This document shows, piece after piece, positions 1 to 8,862 of a stretch of DNA of 47,826 nt (within the stretch, counting starts at the first letter, position 1; each line of letters opens with the position of its first letter). Source of the stretch: Rubripirellula sp. (lineage in GTDB: Bacteria; Planctomycetota; Planctomycetia; Pirellulales; Pirellulaceae); the NCBI GenBank assembly GCA_029245125.1, contig JAQWPZ010000008.1:1-47826 (forward strand). Reading direction: 5' to 3'. A program made the position numbers and the translations under genes. Below the pieces are notes generated by a model, which ran no database searches, was not told the DNA's origin, and saw only the letters and a program-made list of their open reading frames with translations.

Positions 1-97
1 AGCGCAGAAAGCGACTGAGATGCCGGGCCGCTCTACTCAAGGGCCCTGGAACTGAACGGTGACAGCCTGAACGGTGACAAGCTGCGCGAGAACAGAC

Positions 98-3000
98 TCA
101 ATGCCCGATCGCATCTCCTTCGATGCGAATCGCGAAAGGCATGACCTGGACCGACCGATCAATTGCCAGCACGATGATGTGTTCGCCGCGATCGAGTTTG
201 AGCGAATTCAAATCGAAGGCGGGCGTTGGCTTCGCATCGACCCAAGCTCGCAAGCCTTTCACCGGCGCGATCACCTTTGCCACACCGGCGGTCGGCATCT
301 TCAAACGCAAGCGAATGAAGGAGCTTACCGGTGCCTGAGAAAGCTGCCCAAATGAATCCAATTCCTCGATTGGCAACCGCCCGTCCACCCGCGTCGTCAT
401 CGCCCGCCACTGGAGTGCTGGATCGCTGACTGCGGATCCGATGCTTCGATTCAATCGCTGTGTCGCTTGTGGGCTGTCGATCAAAACATCGAACTGACGC
501 ATGAGGGGTTCCGTCGACACCATGAATGCAGGGTCGCGCCCCAGCGCCGCCAAGAACGCAGTCAGGTCGACCAGTTCGGACTTGGTTAGAGTGTCGAGCA
601 AACCGACCGGCATCAGCGACTGCCCCGGTTTTTCCTGCTCGATCTGATTCGCAGCAACACGGACCTCCTTCCCATCGGCTAACCGCAGCCGAATCGCATC
701 GTCGGATCGGCCGATCACGATTCCATTGACGACTTCTCCATCCACAGTCAGCACCGTCAGCGTGGTGTACCCCTCCTTCAGCTTGGCACTTGGATCGAGC
801 AACGATTCCAAGATGTAATCCGGCTGTGAACTGCCCCCGACACTGATCAAATTCGGCCCCACGAGGCCACCGCCGACACCGATCGCGTGACATTGAATGC
901 ACTGCAAATCATCACGACGATAAATCGCTTCTCCCCGATTCGCATCGCCTTCGGATCGAACAAGCCTCAGCATCTCGGCTCGAAATTCAGGCGACAACTG
1001 CCAAGCTGCAGCATCCAGGTTTCCTGCAATTCGAATCGCTGCTTCTAAGGTCACATTCCCCCCGGCACGACGAATTCGTCGCAACAGCCCTCGCGCTCGG
1101 TCGGTCGGCAACTCGCATTTGCGGATCGCCGCGGCCAGCCGCTCTGGCATTTCCCGACGATTCATTTGTTCTGCCACAAGCTCCATTGCACCGCTGGCGG
1201 TAGTCCTGTCGGCCAACAGGTTGGCGATCAAATCGACGGCTGCTTCAGGTCGCCGAGTGGCGATCGCCTTGGTCGCCGCAACCCGCGTCTCGGGGTTCAC
1301 ATCGGCTGCCAACGCTTGCAGTGCTGACCGCACTGATTCGGTTTCGAATGCGCCGAGCGACTCAATCAGTTGGCTTCTGGCAAAGCCGCTCGACTCGCGA
1401 ACCGCCCGTAGCAACGCCTGCTCAAGTTCCACCACTTTCCAAGCTCCGGTTACCGACGCTAGCTTGCCGACCAAGGCGGGCTGATCCAACCACCGAGTCG
1501 CCGCAGCGGCGAAAGCGGGACCGACGTTAGCTGGAATGGTGCCATCTCGCTTGGTCCGCTCTAGCAGTGGCTTGAGTCGGCTCAGAATCGCATCGGGATT
1601 TCGCAAAATCAATCGCACGATGCGTCCAAGCTGATCCCCGTTGCCTGCCAAGGCGACGGCATTGACCAACGAATCAGACAACGCCTCGCCAGCCTCCAAC
1701 CACTCGGTGGCAACCTCCGCTGCTGCGGGAGTCCCGATGGCAGCAACAGCGCGTGCCAAATCGTCGGGCTTTTCCCGCCAATCATGAGCACGCAACAGAG
1801 CCCCGCCCGCATTGGCTTGATTCAATTTCCGGATCGATTGCCAGATCGCAAATTCAAGGTTGCGGTCAACTTCCATGCGAGCTGCACTCAGCACGCCAAG
1901 CAGCGCATTAGGATGCTCGGTTGCATCCAGTTGGCCCACGCTTATCACCGCCTCCAAACGAACGCGCGCATCCTCATCGCTTGTATAGCCAATGACCGCA
2001 CGTTCCAATTCTTGCCGCGATTGCAAGTCAGCGTTCAGCCTGCGGCGCCACAAGCTACGTAAATAAGTTCGGCGAACCGATGCATCGACCGCGTCTACCT
2101 GATCGTTCTCTCCAAGCTTGGCTGCTGAAACGACCTCCTGCAGCCAAGAGAGTTCCAGCGCACCCCGCTCCTCGTTGACCGCTGCCCAATGCGTTGCCGC
2201 TTCGATGACCCTGCGGGGTGACTCGGATGCGTGTTGCCACAACTGCTGCCGCGCGAACTGGCGAACTTTCAAGGCGGGATCATTCAGCAACAACAGGAGT
2301 TGCCCCAGATTGAGCTCTGAAAATTTGGGCCAGGGATCGAGGGGTCGACCAGAAAACGAAAGACGCCAGATGCGACCATGTTCGCGGTCACGCCGCTCAT
2401 CTCGAAAGTCAACTTCCCCGTGCTGGATGATCGGGTTGTACCAATCGGCAATATAAATGGCTCCATCCGGCCCCATCCGCACGTCGATCGGCCGAAACGC
2501 GACATGCTGCGTTGTGATCAATTCGGGCTGCTGCCGCGAGATATACCCGCTTGCTGATGGCTTGATCGTGAATCGACAAACGCGGTGGCTCCGGAAATCG
2601 TTGGTGATCAAGTCACCATTCCAATCTTCGGGAATGTGGGTTCCCGACAAGACCTCCAACCCGCAGTGCTTGGGGCTACCAGGATTCAGACCCTTCAGCC
2701 ATTTGGTTGCTCCCGGCGAGGTGACGAACACCGAATCGGGGAAAACAAAATTGATCCCTTCAAAAAAAGCACCGTCGGTCGCAAAGGATTCTCCAACCGC
2801 ATCGAACACATGCCCCCAAGGATTCACAAACCCCTTGCAAACAACTTCTAACTCTCCAGTTGTCGGCCGGTATCTCCAAATGCCTCCGCCATCGAGGTGC
2901 CGAGTCCCATATGCGGTTTCAATGTGGCTGTGAATGTAAATGGACTGATTGAAGTACAAACAACCGTCAGGCCCCATCCGCAGGGTATGAATGAGGTGGT

Positions 3001-3544
3001 GTGTATCCTCGGTACCAAAACCACTTAACACGACTCGGCGTTCGTCGGCGATACCGTCTTGGTCGGTATCGCGGAGAAACAGCAAACGCGTTCCCTCGGC
3101 AACATAAGCAGCCGAAGGACTGACAGGAACCACTCCGGTCGGGATCAACAATCCATCTGCAAAAACGGTTCGCTGATCTGAAATGCCATCGCCGTCCGTA
3201 TCCCGCAAGACAATGATTTTGTCGTTGGCCACTTCGCCCGGCTTGATTTGTGGATAGACCTCACTGCTGGCGATCCAAAGTGCTCCGCTGGAGTCAAAGT
3301 TGATTTGGGTAGGTTTTGTGAAATCAGGATCAGCAGCGAATAAATTGACTTCAGCCAATTCGTGAACCTGCATCGCGGCAAGCTCAGCAACCGGGTCTGG
3401 GTCCGGAATCTTAGTGAGTCCACGTTGCGCGATAGCACTCTGGCTGGCAAAGATCAGAATGTGCACGATCAGAACATGTATGACCCAGTCTTGCAGGGCC
3501 AGATAGCCACCAACGTTCCTCAGCCGACGAAAGCGAAAGAGCAC
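98..3544 (-). CDS. Exported propeller-HEAT-cytochrome c protein (PVC-type CxxCH family)
   Basis: The protein has 1148 residues. The first ~40 form an Arg-rich n-region and a hydrophobic stretch ending 'SAIAQRG', a Sec-type signal. Residues ~55-420 look like a PVC-type membrane-bound dehydrogenase beta-propeller, with Asp-rich 'DTDGDGISDQ' and 'DTDQDGIADE' repeats and the family signature 'ADWYNPIIQHGE' near residue 370. Residues ~430-850 are Ala/Leu/Arg-rich helical repeats of HEAT type. A single c-type haem motif 'CIQCH' lies at C882/C885/H886, and 'SLMPVGL' downstream supplies a plausible axial Met. The last ~130 residues are not recognised. The family is abundant in Planctomycetota and is presumed to oxidise sugars or alcohols in the periplasm, but the substrate is unknown. 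No same-strand partner lies within the window. The domain call is sure; the function is not. Confidence 0.88.
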   Translation of the reverse strand: MLFRFRRLRNVGGYLALQDWVIHVLIVHILIFASQSAIAQRGLTKIPDPDPVAELAAMQVHELAEVNLFAADPDFTKPTQINFDSSGALWIASSEVYPQIKPGEVANDKIIVLRDTDGDGISDQRTVFADGLLIPTGVVPVSPSAAYVAEGTRLLFLRDTDQDGIADERRVVLSGFGTEDTHHLIHTLRMGPDGCLYFNQSIYIHSHIETAYGTRHLDGGGIWRYRPTTGELEVVCKGFVNPWGHVFDAVGESFATDGAFFEGINFVFPDSVFVTSPGATKWLKGLNPGSPKHCGLEVLSGTHIPEDWNGDLITNDFRSHRVCRFTIKPSASGYISRQQPELITTQHVAFRPIDVRMGPDGAIYIADWYNPIIQHGEVDFRDERRDREHGRIWRLSFSGRPLDPWPKFSELNLGQLLLLLNDPALKVRQFARQQLWQHASESPRRVIEAATHWAAVNEERGALELSWLQEVVSAAKLGENDQVDAVDASVRRTYLRSLWRRRLNADLQSRQELERAVIGYTSDEDARVRLEAVISVGQLDATEHPNALLGVLSAARMEVDRNLEFAIWQSIRKLNQANAGGALLRAHDWREKPDDLARAVAAIGTPAAAEVATEWLEAGEALSDSLVNAVALAGNGDQLGRIVRLILRNPDAILSRLKPLLERTKRDGTIPANVGPAFAAAATRWLDQPALVGKLASVTGAWKVVELEQALLRAVRESSGFARSQLIESLGAFETESVRSALQALAADVNPETRVAATKAIATRRPEAAVDLIANLLADRTTASGAMELVAEQMNRREMPERLAAAIRKCELPTDRARGLLRRIRRAGGNVTLEAAIRIAGNLDAAAWQLSPEFRAEMLRLVRSEGDANRGEAIYRRDDLQCIQCHAIGVGGGLVGPNLISVGGSSQPDYILESLLDPSAKLKEGYTTLTVLTVDGEVVNGIVIGRSDDAIRLRLADGKEVRVAANQIEQEKPGQSLMPVGLLDTLTKSELVDLTAFLAALGRDPAFMVSTEPLMRQFDVLIDSPQATQRLNRSIGSAVSDPALQWRAMTTRVDGRLPIEELDSFGQLSQAPVSSFIRLRLKMPTAGVAKVIAPVKGLRAWVDAKPTPAFDLNSLKLDRGEHIIVLAIDRSVQVMPFAIRIEGDAIGH

Positions 3545-3810
3545 GAACCCGCCTCAAAATCTTGGACACATGAAAATGCCTCAGGCCCAGCGTGCATTAT
3601 ACGCCTTGGCCCATGAAACCTGCCGGGCGAAAACGCTCGCCGTCGGACAGTCGAAGCCTCAAGCTCGCAGTATAAATCAGACTGGCACGGCTGAATGCAC
3701 CAACGATGCCCGCAAGTGAATGCAAACGACAGAGACAGAGACGGAGACAGATGGAAATGACGACGCAGACTTAGAACCTTCACAATTTGACCGCGACACG
3801 CCGTCCGTCT

Positions 3811-3848
3811 ACTCTCTAAAGAGAGAGTTCTCGCAATGCTTGCGAGAA
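3811..3848 (+). promoter_or_regulatory. Two abutting perfect hairpins in the leader of the hydrolase-fold gene
   Basis: ACTCTCT (3811-3817) pairs with AGAGAGT (3822-3828) across a 4-nt loop. TTCTCGCAA (3828-3836) pairs with TTGCGAGAA (3840-3848) across a 3-nt loop. The two hairpins share one base and end 36 nt before the preferred start at 3885. The rest of the 3545-3884 spacer holds only a GAGACA-like microrepeat (about 3728-3750). The hairpins could be an operator or an RNA leader or attenuator; no family is recognised. Confidence 0.45.
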
Positions 3849-3884
3849 ACGATGTTCCACAGTGAAATCGAAGAGGGAATTTGG

Positions 3885-4823
3885 ATGCAAGCTTTGGCGG
3901 CAGCCCGGAACGCAGAAAAGAGTTCCCATCGGACGCAGTGGATCATGCTCGTTGTCTACCTCTTGGTGACCGCCATCGCAGGAACCGTGGTGGCTCAGGA
4001 CGATGCAGCAAAACCAAAGCCGCGAAAAGTTTCTCTAAAAACCAAAGACGGTATCGAACTGCGAGCTTTCTACTTTCCCTCGGATCGAGGCAAAGAGGCA
4101 GTCACGGTGCTACTGGTACACGAATGGCAGGGCCAAGCGAGTCCCTACAGCAAGTTAGTGCTCGCTCTGCGAGATGCTGGCTGCGCCGTTTTGGTGCCCG
4201 ATTATCGGGGTCACGGTGGCAGCCGCGATTACGTTAACCAACGAGGGCAAGACGACCAATTCAATATCGCCCAAATGAACAAACGGGACATTGAAAACAT
4301 CGTCAGCTATGACCTCGAGAAAGCGAAAGCGTTCCTCAAGGAGGAGAACAACGAGGAACGGTTGAACCTAAACGCTCTCGTCGTGATCGGCGTGCGAGAG
4401 GGATGCATAATGGGTGGTCATTGGACCCAACGGGACTGGAGCTTCCCAAGTGTCGGCAGCATGAAACAGGGGCAAGACGTCAAAGCACTCGTCCTGATCA
4501 GCCCACGGAAGCAAATCAAAGGGATAGGGATCGATTCAGTAATCAGTAACCCAACCATCGTGAATCTGCCAATCATGATCGTCGCGGGAGCCGCTGGTCC
4601 GGATGCCGGTGAAGCACGCCGTTTGGTCAAGCGAGTCGAGAGCTACAAGACCCGCATCGGACGGGGCCAAGCATCGGGGCTCGAAATCAAATACCTAAAA
4701 ACAAGCCTGAGCGGACCATCACTAGTCAATGAAGTATCCACGGTCATCCCCGCGATCGTCAAATTCATCAAAGAAAACGTTGAGATCAGCGATGACACCA
4801 ACGAGTGGATCAAGCGGGATTAG
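3885..4823 (+). CDS. Alpha/beta-hydrolase-fold exported protein lacking the catalytic Ser and His
   Basis: I chose the ATG at 3885 because GAGGG sits at the right distance upstream, giving 312 residues. The open frame extends back to 3720, but that part runs through hairpins and a microrepeat. After ~20 residues comes the hydrophobic segment 'MLVVYLLVTAIAGTVVAQ', a signal peptide or anchor; a start at 3945 is also possible. The core has the fold's hallmarks 'VLLVHEWQGQ' and 'VLVPDYRGHGGS'. The nucleophile elbow, normally GxSxG, reads 'GVREG' (Arg ~171), and the last strand ('IKYLKTSLSGPSL') has no His. It therefore looks like a non-enzymatic member of the dienelactone-hydrolase-like group, perhaps a binding protein. 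It is convergent with carA. The fold is fairly sure; loss of catalysis is inferred from the missing residues. Confidence 0.8.
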   Translation: MQALAAARNAEKSSHRTQWIMLVVYLLVTAIAGTVVAQDDAAKPKPRKVSLKTKDGIELRAFYFPSDRGKEAVTVLLVHEWQGQASPYSKLVLALRDAGCAVLVPDYRGHGGSRDYVNQRGQDDQFNIAQMNKRDIENIVSYDLEKAKAFLKEENNEERLNLNALVVIGVREGCIMGGHWTQRDWSFPSVGSMKQGQDVKALVLISPRKQIKGIGIDSVISNPTIVNLPIMIVAGAAGPDAGEARRLVKRVESYKTRIGRGQASGLEIKYLKTSLSGPSLVNEVSTVIPAIVKFIKENVEISDDTNEWIKRD

Positions 4824-4917
4824 CGGCTCAGCCAAACTCCCGTCGCTCCAAGCCTGCTTCTTGCCTCGATCGCGCGATCAGACAAGACCTGCAAGGCAGC
4901 ACTAGGCAGCAACCAAA

Positions 4918-4940
4918 ATCGCACAAGTGCCCCGTGCGAT
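4918..4940. terminator. Convergent hairpin between the hydrolase-fold gene and carA
   Basis: ATCGCAC (4918-4924) pairs perfectly with GTGCGAT (4934-4940) across a 9-nt loop. T-rich runs follow on both strands (CAAGTTTT on +, GATTTTGG on -). It lies in the 141-nt gap between two convergent genes, so it could end both transcripts. The T-runs are short, so strength is uncertain. Confidence 0.45.
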
Positions 4941-4964
4941 CAAGTTTTGACTTCACCAGCCGCT

Positions 4965-6097
4965 TCAGGCTTTGATTCCACTACCGAGTCGCTCCTGAAA
5001 GCGGCTAAAGAGGTAATGGCTATCATGGGGACCGGAGGCTGCTTCGGGATGATACTGCACACCAAACGCGTTTTCCTCGCGGTGGCGAATCCCAGCTACC
5101 GTGTCGTCATTCAGATTGCGATGTGTCACTTCCAGGCAATCTGGCAGCGAGTCTTCTTCCACCGCAAAACCGTGGTTTTGCGTCGTGATCTCGACCCTGC
5201 CCGTCTGCAGGTCAAGCACAGGCTGATTCACACCGCGATGACCAAACTTCAACTTGAAGGTCTTGGCTCCACAAGCCAACGAGAGCAGCTGGTGCCCCAG
5301 ACAGATCCCAAAGATCGGTGTTTTCCCGAGCAGACCGCGGATAGTTTGGTGGGCGTAATCGAGTGGTTCGGGGTCGCCAGGACCATTGGAAAGAAATACG
5401 CCGTCTGGTTCCAGGCGAAGCACATCATCTGCAGTGCTGTCACCAGGCACGATCGTCACGCGGTTGCCGCGGGAGGCAAAATGCCGTGGGATATTCCACT
5501 TCATGCCAAAATCGATGCAAACCACGTGGCGTGCGGAGGATTCAATGGCCTGTTTGCCGATTTCGGCGTTTGTCCAATCATCCAGCCGTTGATCCCAGCC
5601 GACAACTTCACGCGACATGACCTCCCGAACCAAATCCCGGCCCACTAATCCAGGAGCGGCTTTTGCTTTTTCGACCAAAGACTGGTCATCGAGGTCGGTC
5701 ACTGACAACACACCCCGCAAAGCTCCGGTGGTCCGGATCCGTCGCACCAGGGCACGGGTATCGATTCCGGAGATCCCCGGAATTCCGTGCTTTTGCAGGT
5801 AATCACTGAGGCCACCCTCAGCGCGGTAGTTGCTGTAAATCCGGCTCAATTCGCGAACGACGAAGCCAGATAAGGCGGGCACCTCATGTTCGACATCAAT
5901 TGAATTGATGCCGTAGTTACCGATTTCCGGGTAGGTCATCGTGACGATCTGACACGATAACTCGGGTCCGTCAGGATCTCTTGGTACCCGGTCATCGCCG
6001 TGTTAAATACAACTTCGCCTGTCACTTCGGTTTCTGCACCGAAGGAAGTGCCAGTGAAGATTGATCCGTCTTCGAGAGCAAGTTTGGCGGGCTTCAT
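4965..6097 (-). CDS. carA: Carbamoyl-phosphate synthase small (glutaminase) subunit, with an apparent -1 frameshift
   Basis: CarA hydrolyses glutamine and passes ammonia to CarB, making carbamoyl phosphate for arginine and pyrimidines. Reading from ATG 6097 gives the family N-terminus ('[18 protein letters not shown]', '[18 protein letters not shown]') and then hits TGA after six wrong codons. From about 5953 the next frame continues with '[14 protein letters not shown]' to the stop at 4965. One extra G near 5953 would join them as the usual '[12 protein letters not shown]', giving 377 residues, normal for the family. The class I amidotransferase domain is intact: 'GICLGHQ' (nucleophile Cys ~266) and 'QYHPEA' (His/Glu ~350). 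The rest shows no decay, so an assembly or sequencing error is likelier than a true pseudogene. If read only from 5939 the protein would lack its first 53 residues. carB is not in the window. Confidence 0.9.
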
Positions 6098-6170
6098 ACA
6101 AGCTATGGTCTAGCGGGGAGCGGAACGTCAGACAACTTGACTGAACCGCTTCAACTTGGCGGAACGTGGC

Positions 6171-7976
6171 TCAGGTGTCAATCAGGTCTTCCGGAGACAA
6201 GATTGGAACCTCGTTTTCTTCGGTTTCCTGTTGCTCTCGCCAAGGCTTTCCCTCTTTGTAGCTATCCAGTTCTTCCTGGAGTTGCTCCAATTGTTCGTGA
6301 TCCTGCTCATCGCCGAGTTCTACCGCCTTGGTGCTCCATTCAACGGCCTTCTCGAAATTCCCGGCTTCGGCGTAGGCGGCCGCGAGCGTGCTCAGGATGT
6401 GGGCCTCTTTGAATTCACTTAGCTCAGCCGCTTTTTCGCCGAATTTGAGGGCACGCTTCCCATCCCGAACACCGTCCTTGGGGGAAGTCGCCAAAACCCA
6501 CGAGAGGTTGTTGTAAATGCCTGCTGCCTCTGCCTTGACACCTGCGGGAGCGGTCTCTGGATTCAAATCGCCGAGGCCATCCAGAGCATCTTCGTAGTCC
6601 TTGATCGCTTTATCGTGATCCCCGACACTCAATTGTGCATCCCCGCGGGAACGTAAGATCGCTGCATTCCCCGCGTTCTTGTCCAACAGATTCGTGTAGA
6701 CCTCAATCGCCTTACGAGGACGATTGTCGAGTGAGTAGAGCGTCGCCAACCGCAATTGCCGAAAGATGTCTTCTGGGTTTCGCTCCACCAGTTCGACGGC
6801 ATCGTTGATGGCGTCAGCCAACCGATTTTCCATCAGAGCAATTCGGGACCGGAGTCCGATGGTTTGGTCCAATGCCTCGATCTGTGGGGCAATTTGTCGT
6901 GCCGCCCGGTAATCGTCCTTGGCGGCCTTGATGTCGTCGCGATCCAAGGCGAGCTCAGCCCTTTGCAGCAGAGTCACTGGATCCTTGGGCGCCATCGCGT
7001 AGGCCTTATTGAGATCGGACATCGCCTCTTCGAGGTTTTGTTCGGACCGATGCAAAATCGCTCGCATGCGGTACATGCCTTCACTCGGAGCAGCGGCCAG
7101 CATTTTGGTCGTCAAATCAATCGCGTCCTCAACGCGATCCAGCTCCATTAGCTTTTGGATCGCAGGTCCAGCGAAATTTGGATTGGTGGGGTCTTTCAAT
7201 AAGACCACTTCCATATCGGCGATTGCTCCTTCGACGTCGTTTTGCTGCAGTCGCAGAAACGACCTCGCTTGCATCGCTTCGATGTTCTCGGGGTCAAGCC
7301 GGGCCGCCTCGTCTAAGTCGGCCAGCTTTTTGCCATCGTCTTCTTGCGTCAGCGCTCGCAGCACGTAGGCGGCACTCTGCTCAGCAGGATCGTCTTCGAG
7401 TAGATCGATCGCACGAGTTGTCGCCTCGGTGATCGCGGCTCGGTTTCCACCCGGCAGCAGGTTCAAACGAGCGATCAACAAGAACGCTTCCACTAATTCG
7501 GGATCGTTTTCGACCGCGTCGTCCAAGCTACGCAGAGCCTCGTCACGGAGCTGGAGTTGCATTCGGCCTCGGGCCTGCATCATCCCGGCGGCAAGACCCT
7601 GGGCCCGCTGCAAGAGAACCGACCCGAGCATTTTTTTCGCGAAAGCAGCGTTTTCTTCGTCGAGTCCCTTTTTTAGCGATGACTCCAGCAACGCAGCGAC
7701 CGATTCGAGTGCTTTTTCCGAATCAGCATCGATCCGCTTGATCACCGCTTCATCGAGGTCGCCCTGCCCCTGGTTGGCCTCTTTTTTGTCCGCACCAACT
7801 TTGTCGGTATCGCCTTTGTCGGTATCGCCTTTGTCGGTGTCATCGGGATCCGAGGTCACTTGGTCCGCCGTATCCGGAACATCCCCACTCTGCTGAGCGG
7901 GTAAGGATGCGGGAGCCAAAAGGCCCGCCAGGAGAATCGCGAGGAAACGCGGGAAAGCGGCGGAGAGAGAGGTCAT
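6171..7976 (-). CDS. Exported tetratricopeptide-repeat protein
   Basis: I chose the ATG at 7976 because it gives a clean signal peptide ('FPRFLAILLAGLLAPASLPAQ'). The longer frame to 8111 adds an unlikely N-terminus. The protein has about 601 residues. After the signal comes an acidic, low-complexity linker with a repeated 'GDTDK' unit (7800-7850, a DNA tandem of about 15 nt). TPR units fill most of the rest, for example 'AYVLRALTQEDDGKKLADLDEAARLDPENI' split over two helices and 'RGDAQLSVGDHDKAIKDYEDAL'. The C-terminus is charged (Glu-rich). It is probably a periplasmic protein-interaction scaffold. It lies 73 nt downstream of carA's start on the same strand, so co-transcription towards carA is possible. 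No enzymatic motif is seen. Confidence 0.86.
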   Translation of the reverse strand: MTSLSAAFPRFLAILLAGLLAPASLPAQQSGDVPDTADQVTSDPDDTDKGDTDKGDTDKVGADKKEANQGQGDLDEAVIKRIDADSEKALESVAALLESSLKKGLDEENAAFAKKMLGSVLLQRAQGLAAGMMQARGRMQLQLRDEALRSLDDAVENDPELVEAFLLIARLNLLPGGNRAAITEATTRAIDLLEDDPAEQSAAYVLRALTQEDDGKKLADLDEAARLDPENIEAMQARSFLRLQQNDVEGAIADMEVVLLKDPTNPNFAGPAIQKLMELDRVEDAIDLTTKMLAAAPSEGMYRMRAILHRSEQNLEEAMSDLNKAYAMAPKDPVTLLQRAELALDRDDIKAAKDDYRAARQIAPQIEALDQTIGLRSRIALMENRLADAINDAVELVERNPEDIFRQLRLATLYSLDNRPRKAIEVYTNLLDKNAGNAAILRSRGDAQLSVGDHDKAIKDYEDALDGLGDLNPETAPAGVKAEAAGIYNNLSWVLATSPKDGVRDGKRALKFGEKAAELSEFKEAHILSTLAAAYAEAGNFEKAVEWSTKAVELGDEQDHEQLEQLQEELDSYKEGKPWREQQETEENEVPILSPEDLIDT

Positions 7977-8119
7977 GTCAGGGCTCGTCAAACTAGGGAA
8001 GAAACTTCCCATATTATGACCGCTCGTCCAGTCAACGCGTAGACCAGTGTGGACCGATGTTCGCTCTTTCCGGTCCTCGGGCAGCAAGTTTTTGGTGATC
8101 AACAGCCCCAAGCCGGTTC

Positions 8120-8587
8120 TCAGGGGGTCTCACACATCTCCGGTTGCTCCGCCAGTTGCGAGCGGAGAGAGTCATTTTCCGCCTGCAGCCGCTCCACTTG
8201 CTCCAACACCTGGTTGAAATCACTAGCCGCCTCCTGCCAAAAATCTTCCTCGCGGAATTTGATTGGTGAGCGAGGATGTCCAGTCGCCAAACCTCTCAGT
8301 GACGTTCTCAGACGAAACATGGGGCCAGCAAACCGATTACTCAGTTTCATCGTGTCACGCAAAAACAACGGCATCATCACCAACATGACGCCGATGACAG
8401 GGATCTGCGAGAGGATAGCGGAACGCCAAACCGACGAAAACGGTTCGTTGCCGACCTCCAACAAAACCCGAACAAGCGCCCCGAGTGAGACCAGGCAAAC
8501 GAGAAACAATCCCCAGTGGATGAGAACTCGGCGGACCATCGCCCACTGGACCGCAGGATCAATTAACAAACGAGTTCGTTTCGGCAT
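8120..8587 (-). CDS. Small membrane protein with two TM helices and a HAMP-like domain
   Basis: The ATG at 8587 ('MPKRTRLLIDP') is preferred to the one at 8605, giving 155 residues. Two hydrophobic segments ('VLIHWGLFLVCLVSLGALV' and 'ILSQIPVIGVMLVMMPLFL') flank a short extracytoplasmic loop. Then comes a HAMP-like stretch, 'RFAGPMFRLRTSLRGLATG' followed by 'EDFWQEAASDFNQVLEQVE', and a short coiled coil. This is the layout of the membrane half of chemoreceptors and sensor kinases without any signalling domain. Stand-alone proteins of this kind recur in planctomycetes; their role is unknown. It ends 143 nt before the TPR gene on the same strand. Confidence 0.75.
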   Translation of the reverse strand: MPKRTRLLIDPAVQWAMVRRVLIHWGLFLVCLVSLGALVRVLLEVGNEPFSSVWRSAILSQIPVIGVMLVMMPLFLRDTMKLSNRFAGPMFRLRTSLRGLATGHPRSPIKFREEDFWQEAASDFNQVLEQVERLQAENDSLRSQLAEQPEMCETP

Positions 8588-8862
8588 AACATTCACGAGA
8601 TGCAAGGGGAAGTAATGGAACTTTCCGAAACTCTAGCTCGGGGGGAGATCATTTGTTCAAGAAGATTTGAATGCTTCGTTTGATCGCCAGCACAGCCGCT
8701 ACAACCCACATCGCCGACAGCCATGATCAACCAATCCCAAGTCCTACAACAGGACGGGACATCGTCCAGCGGAGATATGCCGATTACACGCTCTAGTCGG
8801 GCAGGCCCAATTCAGCTTGCCGCTGCCAGACCTTGTTTGCCTCTGTCAAGGAAGACACAAAG

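Noticed and set aside
159..902. Large opposite-frame open frames inside the first gene and elsewhere (for example 159-902, 9435-9959, 33425-34246)
   Set aside because: They lie fully inside well-supported genes, have Arg/Pro/Ser-rich composition typical of GC-rich shadow frames, and show no family motif.
3720..3884. Longer N-terminus for the hydrolase-fold protein
   Set aside because: The extra residues come from a GAGACA microrepeat and two hairpins; the ATG at 3885 has a good ribosome binding site and gives a clean signal peptide region.
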